A stretch of 64,000 nucleotides of DNA from an uncultured Acetatifactor sp. (lineage in GTDB: Bacteria; Bacillota; Clostridia; Lachnospirales; Lachnospiraceae), in contig CAJTSE010000001.1 of the NCBI GenBank assembly GCA_910578815.1, forward strand, positions 62,001-126,000. The letters run 5' to 3'. Of this stretch, positions 41,957 to 50,047 are shown one piece after another; position 1 is the stretch's first letter, and the number at the start of each line of letters is the position of its first letter. The notes under the pieces are model-generated. The model was not told the DNA's origin. It worked only from the letters and a program-made list of their open reading frames with translations, and did no database searches. The translations under genes were made by a program, and so were the position numbers.

Positions 41957-41985
41957 TTGACAAACAGACAAAATTGGCGTACTAT
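41957..41985 (+). promoter_or_regulatory. Promoter for the CapA-like gene
   Basis: TTGACA (41957-41962), 17-nt spacer, TACTAT (41980-41985), 65 nt before the ATG. The two divergent -35 boxes are 7 nt apart, so shared regulation is possible. Confidence 0.75.
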
Positions 41986-42050
41986 TCAGCCATAATGTAA
42001 TATCAGGCGGCTTTCCGTCATACAGAATTGCCGTCTGTCAGGAGGCGTCC

Positions 42051-43397
42051 ATGAAAAAGAAGAAAAAATATGTGATTGCTGCCGCAGTTCCGATACTGGT
42101 GATGATCTGCCTGGTTACGCTATCCTTCACCCCGGCGCGGAATGCTGTTCTCACCGCCGTCACCGGCTTTGGGAACGGACAAACCGTCTCGGAGGCCGAA
42201 AACATACAAACACCTGCTCCGGAAATCCGCACTTTGGAACCGGAACCCATTTTCTCACACGTCCCCACCCCCTCACCGGAACCCGTTTTTCAGGAATATG
42301 ACATTACCCTCCTGGCCGTGGGTGATAATCTTATGCACATGGGCATCATTAAAACCGGTCAGAACGAAAATGGCGGCTATGATTTTTCTTTCCTATTCGA
42401 CAATATCCGCGATTATCTGAACGCCGCTGATATAGCGGTAATCAATCAAGAAACAATCCTGGGCGGCAATGAGCTTGGATTTTCGGGATTTCCCCGCTTT
42501 AATTCCCCCACAGAAGTAGGAGATGCCATCGCCAACGCAGGCTTTCGCGTGGTACTCCATGCCTCCAATCATGCAGCGGATCAGGGATTAAACGGTATCC
42601 TTAACTGTACCGCTTATTGGGCAGACTCCCATCCCGAAATATTAGTGACCGGAATTACCGGCGATCAGACGGCAGATCCAGCAGAAAGCCTTTCCCTGCT
42701 GCAGGTGGGAGACATTACCTTTGCCATTTTGAACTATACCTACGGGCCAAATGCCGAAACGATTTCCAAATCCCTCAGGGAACATTTGAATATACTCTGT
42801 GCGTATAATGAAAAAACCGGACGCATTGACTTTACCAGCTTAAATCCTCAGGTGCTGGAAGACATCAAGGCTGCCGAAGAGCTTGCGGACATTGTGGTCG
42901 TATTTCCCCATTGGGGCACGGAATACCAGAAGACGCCTTCCTCCTATCAGCAAAAATTTGCTCAGGAAATGACCCAGGCCGGTGCGGACCTGATTATCGG
43001 CACTCATCCCCATGTTCCACAGCCTGTAGAAAAGATCACCGCTGAAAACGGAAATACTTCCCTGTGTTATTATTCTCTTGGCAATTATGTATCCACTCAG
43101 AAAAAGCCTCTGTGTATGCTGGAGGAAATGGCCTGGATTACCTTCCATGTCACGGAAGAAGGAGTAACGCTTGCAGAAGAACAAACCGGTGTCCTTCCCC
43201 TGGTCTGCCACTACAGGAGCGGCCCTGTCCGCTTGGAAAACGTCTATTTTCTGGAAGACTATACCGAGGAACAGGCCGCGCGCCACGGCATCCGCAGCTA
43301 TGGCGGGGAGACTCTCCGACTCTCGGATCTACAGGCCTGGTGCAATGAGATCATCGGAAGCTGGGTGCTGAAAAAGTCAGATATTCCACTGCCTTAA
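42051..43397 (+). CDS. CapA family protein (PGA_cap metallophosphatase fold)
   Basis: A 448-residue membrane-anchored protein. A helix near 8-25 (VIAAAVPILVMICLVTLSF) is followed by a Pro/Glu-rich linker and the CapA domain (about 88-390): LLAVGDNLMHMGI, AVINQETILGG, FRVVLHASNHAADQG, VVVFPHWGTEYQ, IIGTHPHVPQPVEKI. These metal-ligand motifs match poly-gamma-glutamate capsule protein CapA and related envelope phosphoesterases. Without capB or capC nearby, a capsule role is not supported; a peptidoglycan or teichoic acid role is possible. Its stop overlaps the convergent NlpC/P60 gene by 4 nt. Confidence 0.9.
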   Translation: MKKKKKYVIAAAVPILVMICLVTLSFTPARNAVLTAVTGFGNGQTVSEAENIQTPAPEIRTLEPEPIFSHVPTPSPEPVFQEYDITLLAVGDNLMHMGIIKTGQNENGGYDFSFLFDNIRDYLNAADIAVINQETILGGNELGFSGFPRFNSPTEVGDAIANAGFRVVLHASNHAADQGLNGILNCTAYWADSHPEILVTGITGDQTADPAESLSLLQVGDITFAILNYTYGPNAETISKSLREHLNILCAYNEKTGRIDFTSLNPQVLEDIKAAEELADIVVVFPHWGTEYQKTPSSYQQKFAQEMTQAGADLIIGTHPHVPQPVEKITAENGNTSLCYYSLGNYVSTQKKPLCMLEEMAWITFHVTEEGVTLAEEQTGVLPLVCHYRSGPVRLENVYFLEDYTEEQAARHGIRSYGGETLRLSDLQAWCNEIIGSWVLKKSDIPLP

Positions 43398-44917
43398 GGA
43401 TCTATCAGATTTTTCACGCCCAGTATATTGTCATAATCCGCTCTCTGAGTAACTACGCCCTTTCTGGAATTAGCCGCATGAATGATCTGTCCGTCTCCGA
43501 TATAAAGTGCCACATGGGTACACCTGCGGGAGCCGTAACAAATAATATCTCCGGGCTGTGCTTCACTGTAGGAAATACTCTTTCCCGCACCGGAAAGCTG
43601 ACCTGCCGGAGTTCTGCTGACGGAGTAACCAAACTGAGCATAAATCAAGCTTGTAAAGCCGGAACAGTCCGTCCCTGTCTCCAGTGACTGCCCGCCATGA
43701 ACATACCGATTTCCCAAAAACTGCATGGCATAAGCCACAATCTCTGCTCTTAACTCTTCGTTGGTGGAATAGTTCCCCGATGGCGGTGTTACCGCAATAA
43801 CGGTATCCTCGGCCGCCTGTGTCTCCGAGACATTCTGACGCTGCTCCAGTGCTTTCCTTGCCGCCTGCTCTGCCTCAATTTCTTCCAGCGTCTTTGCATA
43901 GACGAACTCTTCTGCCACTGTTACATATTCCGCCGCTACATATCCTGTCTTACTGTCCGTATATTGTACCCTTAACCAATCGCCCAGATTCTCCAGAATT
44001 TCAACTTTTTCTTCCTTGTCGATATAGCCGATTCTTTTTGTTTCCACGTCCGGCTCCTGACGGATATTCAAGCGGCTGGCCAAAACCACAGCGTATCTTG
44101 TCACATAATTATCTATGACCTCCGCCGCGGCTTCCCCATACAAAAAGTATTCCGCTTTCATATATCCTTCAACCTTGCCGGAAACCACTCGAAACCAGTC
44201 GCCGTCCTCCCCCGGAACCGTCTCCAGCACTTGTGCCACCGCACCGGACCCGATCTTTCCCACAATGGTGCTATCCGTGCTAGGACCCGACCGCACATTA
44301 ACAAAGCTGTTCACATTGGCAGCAATGGCAAGATCCGCATATTCACTTTCCGGCTCTGCGCCGGCATCTCCCGATTCCGGAGCGTTGCTCTCCGCACCCG
44401 CTTCCGACTGCGAAGCATTGTTCTCCATGTCGCTGCCTTCTGCTTCCACCGCACCTGTTTCCGCTTCCGGAACAATACCCTCTGACCCGGCAGGGTCTGC
44501 TTCCTGTCCGCTCGCAGCCTCCAAATCCGTCTGCACCGTCGGCATAGTTTCTTCCGGCCTTAAATCTGCCCAAATTCCCCCTGCCATGCACGGCAGAGGC
44601 CCCTCGGCGTCAGTCAGATCTTCCGCACCGGACAACCCCCCGGCGGCAGGCGTATCATTCCCCCCGGCCGCTGCTTCGGCTTCCGCCGTATCGTTCGCTC
44701 CGGCCATATCCGCGGCTTCCCCTGAATCATTCGCTCCTGCCGTACCTTCGGCTTCCGCCGTATCGTTCGCTCCGGCCATATCCGCGGCTTCCCCTGAATC
44801 ATTCGCTTCCGCCGTATAACCCGCCTCGGCCATCCCCGCAGGCGCCGTTACCGCCTCCGCATAAAGGCCTGCCGCCAGCACCCCGATCAGAATCGTACTT
44901 ATCAATTTGTATTTCAT
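43394..44917 (-). CDS. Secreted NlpC/P60 peptidoglycan hydrolase with SH3b domains
   Basis: A 507-residue exported cell-wall endopeptidase. The signal peptide is YKLISTILIGVLAAGLYAEA. Next is a long Ala/Glu/Asp/Gly low-complexity region (about 25-190) with 24-residue repeats. Two bacterial SH3 domains follow (about 195-260, VNVRSGPSTDSTIVGKI; about 270-335, LNIRQEPDVETKRIGYI). The C-terminal C40 peptidase has the catalytic Cys in TDCSGFTSLIY near 415, the His in THVALYIGD near 470 and the third residue in IIHAANS. It cuts D-gamma-glutamyl-diaminopimelate bonds. The low-complexity part is probably a wall spacer. Confidence 0.93.
   Translation of the reverse strand: MKYKLISTILIGVLAAGLYAEAVTAPAGMAEAGYTAEANDSGEAADMAGANDTAEAEGTAGANDSGEAADMAGANDTAEAEAAAGGNDTPAAGGLSGAEDLTDAEGPLPCMAGGIWADLRPEETMPTVQTDLEAASGQEADPAGSEGIVPEAETGAVEAEGSDMENNASQSEAGAESNAPESGDAGAEPESEYADLAIAANVNSFVNVRSGPSTDSTIVGKIGSGAVAQVLETVPGEDGDWFRVVSGKVEGYMKAEYFLYGEAAAEVIDNYVTRYAVVLASRLNIRQEPDVETKRIGYIDKEEKVEILENLGDWLRVQYTDSKTGYVAAEYVTVAEEFVYAKTLEEIEAEQAARKALEQRQNVSETQAAEDTVIAVTPPSGNYSTNEELRAEIVAYAMQFLGNRYVHGGQSLETGTDCSGFTSLIYAQFGYSVSRTPAGQLSGAGKSISYSEAQPGDIICYGSRRCTHVALYIGDGQIIHAANSRKGVVTQRADYDNILGVKNLIDP
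44674..44807. repeat. 72-bp period repeat in the NlpC/P60 gene
   Basis: Two copies of a 62-bp block, 44674-44735 and 44746-44807, are offset by 72 bp, or 24 codons. They encode the ANDSGEAADMAGANDTAEAE unit. Partial units continue on both sides. Confidence 0.85.
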
Positions 44918-44957
44918 TTTATCTCCACGCGACTTCCAATTTTATTCCCGTCAAAAA

Positions 44958-44976
44958 TGTTACATACATTGTAACA
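44958..44976. promoter_or_regulatory. Inverted repeat over the NlpC/P60 promoter, possible operator
   Basis: TGTTACA-TACAT-TGTAACA overlaps the -10 box (44968-44973). It recalls the TGTAA-type halves bound by the WalR cell-wall regulator, but the half-site spacing here (12 bp and inverted) does not match the WalR direct repeat, so the binder is unknown. Confidence 0.45.
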
Positions 44977-44995
44977 TATTACAAAAATATTGCAA
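44968..44995 (-). promoter_or_regulatory. Promoter for the NlpC/P60 gene
   Basis: Minus strand TTGCAA (44990-44995), 16-nt spacer, TACAAT (44968-44973), about 50 nt before the ATG. Confidence 0.65.
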
Positions 44996-45052
44996 ACATA
45001 AAAGTATTTGTTGATACATCGCAAATTCAGTCCGCTAATCCTTACAGAATGA

Positions 45053-45081
45053 TTGCAAAATGTTGATAAAAAGGGTATACT
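45053..45081 (+). promoter_or_regulatory. Sigma-A promoter for the DUF1292 gene
   Basis: TTGCAA (45053-45058), 17-nt spacer, TATACT (45076-45081), 43 nt before the ATG. Confidence 0.8.
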
Positions 45082-45124
45082 GTAACCACATGATCGTCAA
45101 AACATTTGTTTGCAGGAGGTTTCC

Positions 45125-45463
45125 ATGGGAAAGAAAGATGATTTTGAAGACGAAGAAATGACAGTTGAGCTGGAATTAGACGACGGTACCAACGTAAACT
45201 GCGCTGTAATCACCATCATTACCGTAGAGTCCAGAGATTATATTGTCCTTCTCCCGTTAAATGACGACGGAGATAATGAGGACGGCGAAGTCTGGTTTTA
45301 CCGCTACAGTGAAAATCCGAAAGATCCGAACGAAGAGCCGGTTTTGGACTATATTGATGATGATGACGAATATGAAAAAGTTGCCGATGCCTTTGACGAG
45401 TATCTGGATAACTGCGAATTTGACGAGCTGCTCGATGATGAAGCTTCCGAAAACGAAACATAA
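45125..45463 (+). CDS. DUF1292 family protein
   Basis: A 112-residue, very acidic protein with the DUF1292 (YrzB-like) pattern: VELELDDGTNVNCAVITIITVESRDYIVLLPL near 14, GEVWFYRYSE near 59 and a Glu/Asp-rich end VADAFDEYLDNCEFDELLDD. It is widespread in Firmicutes and of unknown function. ATG 45125 follows GCAGGAGG closely; five more codons are open upstream but include the ribosome site. It is convergent with the helicase gene, with a 17-nt gap and no terminator hairpin seen. Confidence 0.9.
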   Translation: MGKKDDFEDEEMTVELELDDGTNVNCAVITIITVESRDYIVLLPLNDDGDNEDGEVWFYRYSENPKDPNEEPVLDYIDDDDEYEKVADAFDEYLDNCEFDELLDDEASENET

Positions 45464-45480
45464 TAAAGGGCACAAAAATT

Positions 45481-47460
45481 TCATTTCTTCAAAAGAGGAT
45501 TTAAAAATCTGGACGGAAGTCTGGGGCGTCCTCTGTCGCCAGCAAGACAGAGCAGCTCCAGGCTCTTTTGTGCCCGCGTCATGGCTACATAAAAAATGCG
45601 GCGCTCTTCCTCAAGGCCTTCCCTGCTCTGCAGCTCTCCATGAGGAAAGACACGCTCATTGCAGTCTGGAATGATAACCCTGCTAAATTCCAGCCCCTTG
45701 GCGCCATGCACTGTCATCAGCCACAGGGTCTCGTTTTCCCCTGCATCTGCAAAAGAGCTTTTCATCTCCTGTCCAAAGGACTCCTGCGCCTCCGCCCAAG
45801 CCTTTACATCCTGAAAGCGTCCGGCATCCGCCTTCAGCCATCCTGCAATCTCACGCCATTCAAACAGCTTTTCCGGACTGTTTCCTGCCAACGACCTCAG
45901 AAAATCCCCGTAGCCCACTGCCTTTAGGATATACTGTATTCCCAGCGCGGGAGACATGTATTTTAAAGCATCCAGCCGGCTTTGCAGGCAGGATAATCTT
46001 TCCAACACCTCCCACCGGTATCCGAAGACTCCGTCTGATCTTGCGCCCGTTCTTCCGCTTCCCGGTATTGTGCCCGTTCTTCCACTCCCCGGTATTCCGC
46101 CCGTTCTTCCACTCCCCGGTATTGCACTTCCACCTCTGCCCTCCCGCATCAGCAATTCCCTGTAATAAGCCTGCATCTCAGGAATCCTTCTCCCTTCCCC
46201 CACTGCTTCTCTGCTGATATATCTCACCGGCCTGTTGATAATCCGGAGCAAATGTTCCCGGCGCCAGTCCCCGGCCGCCAGCAGCAGATACGCCATAATG
46301 TCCCTTGCCACAAAATGCTCATAAATGCTTTTCCCAGATTCCTTTGTATAAAAAGGAATTCCCGCGCCGTGCAGGACTGCCGCTGCCCTCTGCATACCGG
46401 AATTGGTACGAAACAAAAAAGCGCAGCGTTCCCCGTCACTGTCATGAGCTTTCCGCCAGCATTCAGCCTGCTGCAGCAGCCAGGAGTTCTGCTCCGCCCG
46501 TTCGGAAAAGAAACGGATATGAATCCCTGCTCCCTCTCTTTCAGCCGCCTCATTCGCCGCCCTGAGCACCTTGGGAAAGCGATTCCGATTCTCTCCGATC
46601 ACTGCCAGGGACGCCCTGACGATCTCTCCGGCACACCGATAATTGACATCCAGCAAAAGCCGTTCTGCCCCAAAGTCCTCCGTAAAACGCCTGAGAATAT
46701 CCGGACTGGCCCCCCGGAAGCCGTATATGGACTGATCATCATCTCCTACAGCCAACAAGTTATATGGCCTGGCAGAGAGAAGCCGGATCACCTCATACTG
46801 AACGGGATTACAGTCCTGAAATTCATCTATAAGAATATATTGAAAACGCTTCTGCCAGCTGTTCCTTACCCTGGCATCCTCTTCCAGAAGCCTCCTGCAT
46901 TCAAACAGCATATCGTCAAAGTCCACTGCGTCTTCCAGCTGCAGTGCCTCCGAATACACGGCGGTTATTTCCTCGAAAAGCTCCCGCCATTCCGCGGGCA
47001 CAGTTAATAAAGCGCGCTCCCTGTCCGCCGTATTTTTATACAGACTTACCGCCGACAAGATCTTCACCGCATCCTCGGACAGCTCCGTATTTTTTTGATA
47101 CTTTTTTAAAATGGAAATCATCAGATTCTTTTTCGCGGAATCTTGGATCAGCCTTTTGGATCGAAAGCCGCCTGACTCCAATAAGATGTGATAGAAAACA
47201 GAATGAAAGGTTCCGAAGTGAACTGGAAAAAACTGAGCGGCCATCTGCCGGAATCGCTGCTGCATGGATGCTGCGGCATCTTTGGAAAATGTGATGACCA
47301 GAATTTCCTCCGGCAAAACGCCCCGCTCCAAAAGATACAAAATCCGTTTTGTAATGGTAAAGGTCTTCCCAGAGCCTGGGCCCGCTAGCAAAAGCAGGGG
47401 GCCCTCACCCCAGGTCACAGCTCTGCGCTGCGCCTCGTTTAATTGATTCAAATCAAGCAT
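45481..47460 (-). CDS. UvrD/PcrA-like superfamily 1 DNA helicase
   Basis: A 659-residue ATP-dependent 3'-5' helicase. Motifs in order: Q-motif LNEAQRRAV, motif I LLLAGPGSGKTFTITKRI near 26, motif II ILIDEFQDCNPVQYEVI near 212, motif III AVGDDDQSIYGFRGA near 238, motif IV LDVNYRC near 270, motif V LMTVHGAKGLEFSRVIIPD near 578 and motif VI EERRIFYVAMTRAQKSLELL near 622. It is shorter than PcrA (about 730) and has an in-frame run of three IPGSGRTG units near 450. ATG 47460 overlaps the gltX stop by 8 nt, so it is coupled to gltX. Confidence 0.92.
   Translation of the reverse strand: MLDLNQLNEAQRRAVTWGEGPLLLLAGPGSGKTFTITKRILYLLERGVLPEEILVITFSKDAAASMQQRFRQMAAQFFPVHFGTFHSVFYHILLESGGFRSKRLIQDSAKKNLMISILKKYQKNTELSEDAVKILSAVSLYKNTADRERALLTVPAEWRELFEEITAVYSEALQLEDAVDFDDMLFECRRLLEEDARVRNSWQKRFQYILIDEFQDCNPVQYEVIRLLSARPYNLLAVGDDDQSIYGFRGASPDILRRFTEDFGAERLLLDVNYRCAGEIVRASLAVIGENRNRFPKVLRAANEAAEREGAGIHIRFFSERAEQNSWLLQQAECWRKAHDSDGERCAFLFRTNSGMQRAAAVLHGAGIPFYTKESGKSIYEHFVARDIMAYLLLAAGDWRREHLLRIINRPVRYISREAVGEGRRIPEMQAYYRELLMREGRGGSAIPGSGRTGGIPGSGRTGTIPGSGRTGARSDGVFGYRWEVLERLSCLQSRLDALKYMSPALGIQYILKAVGYGDFLRSLAGNSPEKLFEWREIAGWLKADAGRFQDVKAWAEAQESFGQEMKSSFADAGENETLWLMTVHGAKGLEFSRVIIPDCNERVFPHGELQSREGLEEERRIFYVAMTRAQKSLELLCLAGDRGRPRLPSRFLNPLLKK
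46046..46126. repeat. Three 27-bp repeats in the helicase gene
   Basis: Three tandem in-frame units (46046-46072, 46073-46099, 46100-46126) encode TIPGSGRTG-like nonapeptides. They lie in subdomain 2B of the helicase by position, a likely surface loop. Confidence 0.85.
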
Positions 47461-48913
47461 TGGCAAGCATTTCTATTCCCTTCGCAATTCTTTTTAAGAC
47501 CTCTTCTTTCCCCAGCACTTCCATGATTTCGGTGGCACCGGCAGGAGTCATCTGTTTTCCGGAAACGGCGGTACGGATGGGCCACATCACATAACCGTTC
47601 TTTACCCCCTTATCCTCCACATATTTTAACAACATCTGATACAGCCCCTCATTGCTGTAATCCTCCTGAGCCTCCAGCATGGGCAGCACATCCCGCAGCA
47701 CCTGTAAGGAAGACTCCCTGTCCGTCTTCATCTTTTTATGGGTATACATCTCCACATCATATTCCGGCAGGGTTTCAAAGAAATCCACATGCTCCGTAAT
47801 GTCCGGAAATACTTCAATGCGGGTCTTTACCATATTGGCGATCTTCTTTAAGTCAAAATCCTTTGTCAGTACCTTTTTCAGATAAGGCTCTGCCATCTCA
47901 TAGAATTTATCAAATTCCATGGCCTTGATATATTCCCCGTTCATCCATCGCAGCTTTACATTGTCAAAAACTGCCGGAGACTTGCTGATCCTGTGATAAT
48001 CAAATGTCTGAATCAGCTCATCCAGGGAGAATATCTCCCTGTTGTCTTCTGGGCTCCACCCCAGCAAGGCGATGTAGTTCACCACCGCCTCCGGCAAGAA
48101 ACCGTCATGCACCATTTCCTCAAAGATATAAGAGGCGTTTCCGCTTCTCTTTGCCAGCTTCTTGTGATTCTCATCTGTGATCAACGGAAGATGCACATAC
48201 ACCGGGCTCTTCCAGCCGAAGGCGTCATACAGCCGCTGGTATTTCGGTGATGAAGAAAGGTATTCATTCCCCCGCACCACATGAGTAATGTTCATGGTGT
48301 GGTCATCCACCACATTGGCAAAATTATAAGTGGGATACCCATCCGACTTAATCAGAATCATATCATCCAGCTCGGCATTTTCCACGGTAATATCCCCGTA
48401 CAGCTCATCATGGAAGGTAGTACTTCCCTCGGTGGGATTATTCTGCCGGATCACAAAAGGCTTACCCGCCGCCAGATTTTCCTCCACCTCTTCCCTGGAC
48501 AGCCCCAGACAGTGCTTATCATAGACGGTAATCTCCTTGCCCTCCACCACTTCGGTTTTTAAGGAAGCAAGGCGCTCCTTATCGCAGAAGCAATAATATG
48601 CCTCGCCCTTGTCAACAAGCTCTCTGGCATATTTCATATAAATGCCCGTCTTCATCCTCTCGCTCTGCACATAGGGACCATAGCCGCCGTCCTTGTCCGG
48701 CCCCTCGTCGTGCGCAAGCCCGGCATTTTCCATAGTGCGATATACCAGCTCCGTTGCCCCCTCCACAAACCGCTCCTGGTCCGTATCTTCAATGCGGATC
48801 ATAAAATCCCCACCCGCGTGCTTTGCGATCAGGAACTCATATAATGCAGTCCTTAAATTACCCACGTGCATCTTCCCCGTAGGACTGGGCGCGTATCGTG
48901 TTCTAATCTTCAT
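47453..48913 (-). CDS. gltX: Glutamyl-tRNA synthetase
   Basis: Charges tRNA-Glu (and, in many Firmicutes, tRNA-Gln for later amidation). A class I synthetase: TRYAPSPTGKMHVGNLRTALY holds the HIGH-type motif (HVGN) near 14, and KLAKRSGNAS is the KMSKS-type motif near 245. The 486 residues are normal. ATG 48913 has AGAGAGG upstream, which belongs to the module C repeat. The helicase gene follows with overlap. Confidence 0.96.
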   Translation of the reverse strand: MKIRTRYAPSPTGKMHVGNLRTALYEFLIAKHAGGDFMIRIEDTDQERFVEGATELVYRTMENAGLAHDEGPDKDGGYGPYVQSERMKTGIYMKYARELVDKGEAYYCFCDKERLASLKTEVVEGKEITVYDKHCLGLSREEVEENLAAGKPFVIRQNNPTEGSTTFHDELYGDITVENAELDDMILIKSDGYPTYNFANVVDDHTMNITHVVRGNEYLSSSPKYQRLYDAFGWKSPVYVHLPLITDENHKKLAKRSGNASYIFEEMVHDGFLPEAVVNYIALLGWSPEDNREIFSLDELIQTFDYHRISKSPAVFDNVKLRWMNGEYIKAMEFDKFYEMAEPYLKKVLTKDFDLKKIANMVKTRIEVFPDITEHVDFFETLPEYDVEMYTHKKMKTDRESSLQVLRDVLPMLEAQEDYSNEGLYQMLLKYVEDKGVKNGYVMWPIRTAVSGKQMTPAGATEIMEVLGKEEVLKRIAKGIEMLANA

Positions 48914-48914
48914 A

Positions 48915-49013
48915 CTTCCTCTCTTTCCGCCGCGCAAGCGGCATCTAAATCTGTGGGAACTTTGGGACGCGCAGCGTCACAAATTCCGAGATTGAAAATG
49001 ACAATTTTCAATC
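48915..49013 (-). repeat. Module C, copy 1: 99-nt structured leader before gltX
   Basis: It matches 50970-51068 at 96 of 99 positions. Minus-strand order: GATTGAAAAT-TGTC-ATTTTCAATC (10-bp stem), GTGACGC-TGC-GCGTCCC stem, then GCCGC-TTGC-GCGGC followed directly by GGAAAGAGAGGAAG, the gltX ribosome site. The rest of the 460-nt gltX-ppa spacer holds a TGTGCGC-TTTA-GCGCACA hairpin (49025-49042), a CCGGAAGAATTGCC stem (49073-49104), then the MITE-like element and a module A hairpin. Confidence 0.85.
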
Positions 49014-49123
49014 TTACACCTCCCTGTGCGCTTTAGCGCACATTAAATCAATATTTGAAAATTGCAAGCTTGCCGGAAGAATTGCCTACGGCAGTTCTTT
49101 CCGGGATAATTAGCTTTTCTTAG

Positions 49124-49326
49124 GTAACAGTTCAGCCTTTCCGGCAAGCAGGTAACAGGCGGCCGCCGGCCGTTGTTCTCAATGCAGACTGTGCAAGACG
49201 TCGGTACTTGGCAAGCGTATTGTGTGCTTGCCTATGTACCGTTACGTCGCGCCTCAAGCGAAAGCGGGTCTGCATGAAAATGACGGCCGGCTGTCGCCGC
49301 CAGGCTGTTGGAGGCTGAACTGTAAC
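49124..49326. mobile_element. MITE-like element with long inverted repeats and 8-bp target duplication
   Basis: The 203-bp element begins GTAACAGTTCAGCC (49124-49137) and ends with its near-exact complement GGCTGAACTGTAAC (49313-49326). Pairing continues inward through CCGGCCGTTGTTCTCAATGCAGAC against GTCTGCATGAAAATGACGGCCGG, to an apex GACGTCGGTAC..GGCAAGC (49197-49216) / GCTTGCC..GTACCG..ACGTC (49226-49248). It is flanked on both sides by TTTCTTAG (49116-49123 and 49327-49334). It encodes no transposase. A half copy lies at 12484-12532. Confidence 0.75.
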
Positions 49327-49359
49327 TTTCTTAGTCTGCGTATTTTGCAGACTTAGAAA
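49327..49359. repeat. Module A-like hairpin after ppa, interrupted by the MITE-like element
   Basis: TTTCTTAGTCTGC (49327-49339) pairs with GCAGACTTAGAAA (49347-49359) with one mismatch and a 7-nt loop, the same loop length and CTTAGAAA arm end as at 541-579. It starts 14 nt after the ppa stop (minus strand). Confidence 0.65.
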
Positions 49360-49373
49360 ACCTTCACTCCGTA

Positions 49374-49925
49374 CTACCAGCTTTTGATAAAAGTATTGAT
49401 ATAGTTGTCCAGGCACTTCTTAATAACCTCTATGGCTTCTTCCCGGCTGCCCTGTTCGTTGATCGCCGTAGTCTTGTTTTCCAGAGATTTGTATACCGTA
49501 AAGAAATGTTCCATTTCCTGTACCACATGAGCCGGCAGCTCGGAAATATCATGGTAACTGTTATAATAAGGATCGTTAAAAGGCACTGCTATAATCTTCT
49601 CATCATTTTTACCGCTGTCCAGCATGGAGATCACTCCGATTGGGTAAGCACGCACCAGCGTCAGGGGCTGCACGGGTTCAGAACAGAGAAGCAGCACATC
49701 CAGCGGGTCTCCGTCATCTCCGTAGGTACGGGGAATAAAGCCATAATTGGCCGGATAATGGGTAGACGTATGTAAAATACGGTCCAGAATCAAAAATCCC
49801 GTCTCCTTGTCAAGCTCATATTTATTCTTACTTCCCTTTGCAATCTCGATCACACAGATAAAATCCGTTGGCGTCACCCTCTGAGTGCTGATACTGTGCC
49901 AGATGCTTCCGTTTATTTCCTTCAT
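49374..49925 (-). CDS. ppa: Inorganic pyrophosphatase, family I
   Basis: Hydrolyses pyrophosphate released by biosynthetic reactions, in the cytoplasm. Family I motifs are visible: SKNKYELDKETG near 32, HYPANYGFIPRTYGDDGDPLDVLLL near 55 (with the metal-binding D-x-D-P-x-D), and KNDEKIIAVPFNDP near 105. The 183-residue length is normal. ATG 49925 follows GAGAGG from a partial module C. A longer open frame (42 codons) lacks a ribosome site and overlaps the neighbouring stop. Confidence 0.95.
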   Translation of the reverse strand: MKEINGSIWHSISTQRVTPTDFICVIEIAKGSKNKYELDKETGFLILDRILHTSTHYPANYGFIPRTYGDDGDPLDVLLLCSEPVQPLTLVRAYPIGVISMLDSGKNDEKIIAVPFNDPYYNSYHDISELPAHVVQEMEHFFTVYKSLENKTTAINEQGSREEAIEVIKKCLDNYINTFIKSW

Positions 49926-49929
49926 AATG

Positions 49930-49956
49930 CCTCTCATTCCGCCGTATACACGGCAT
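49930..49956 (-). repeat. Module C, partial copy 3 before ppa
   Basis: ATGCCGT-GTAT-ACGGCGGAATGAGAGG on the minus strand matches the terminal hairpin and ribosome site of module C; the rest of the module is absent. Confidence 0.6.
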
Positions 49957-50047
49957 ATTTCTCCGCTTTCAAAGCAGTCTGCTTCTTTAAAACACTGTTT
50001 CCAAATGTTGATCGTAAAGTGATTGTAGTGCAATCCGGTGGAATTTG

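Noticed and set aside
44115..44819. Plus-strand open frame rich in Ala, Ser and Pro
   Set aside because: Complement of the low-complexity region of the NlpC/P60 gene.
49132..49416. 94-codon minus-strand open frame
   Set aside because: It lies within the MITE-like palindrome and overlaps the ppa end; composition is not protein-like.
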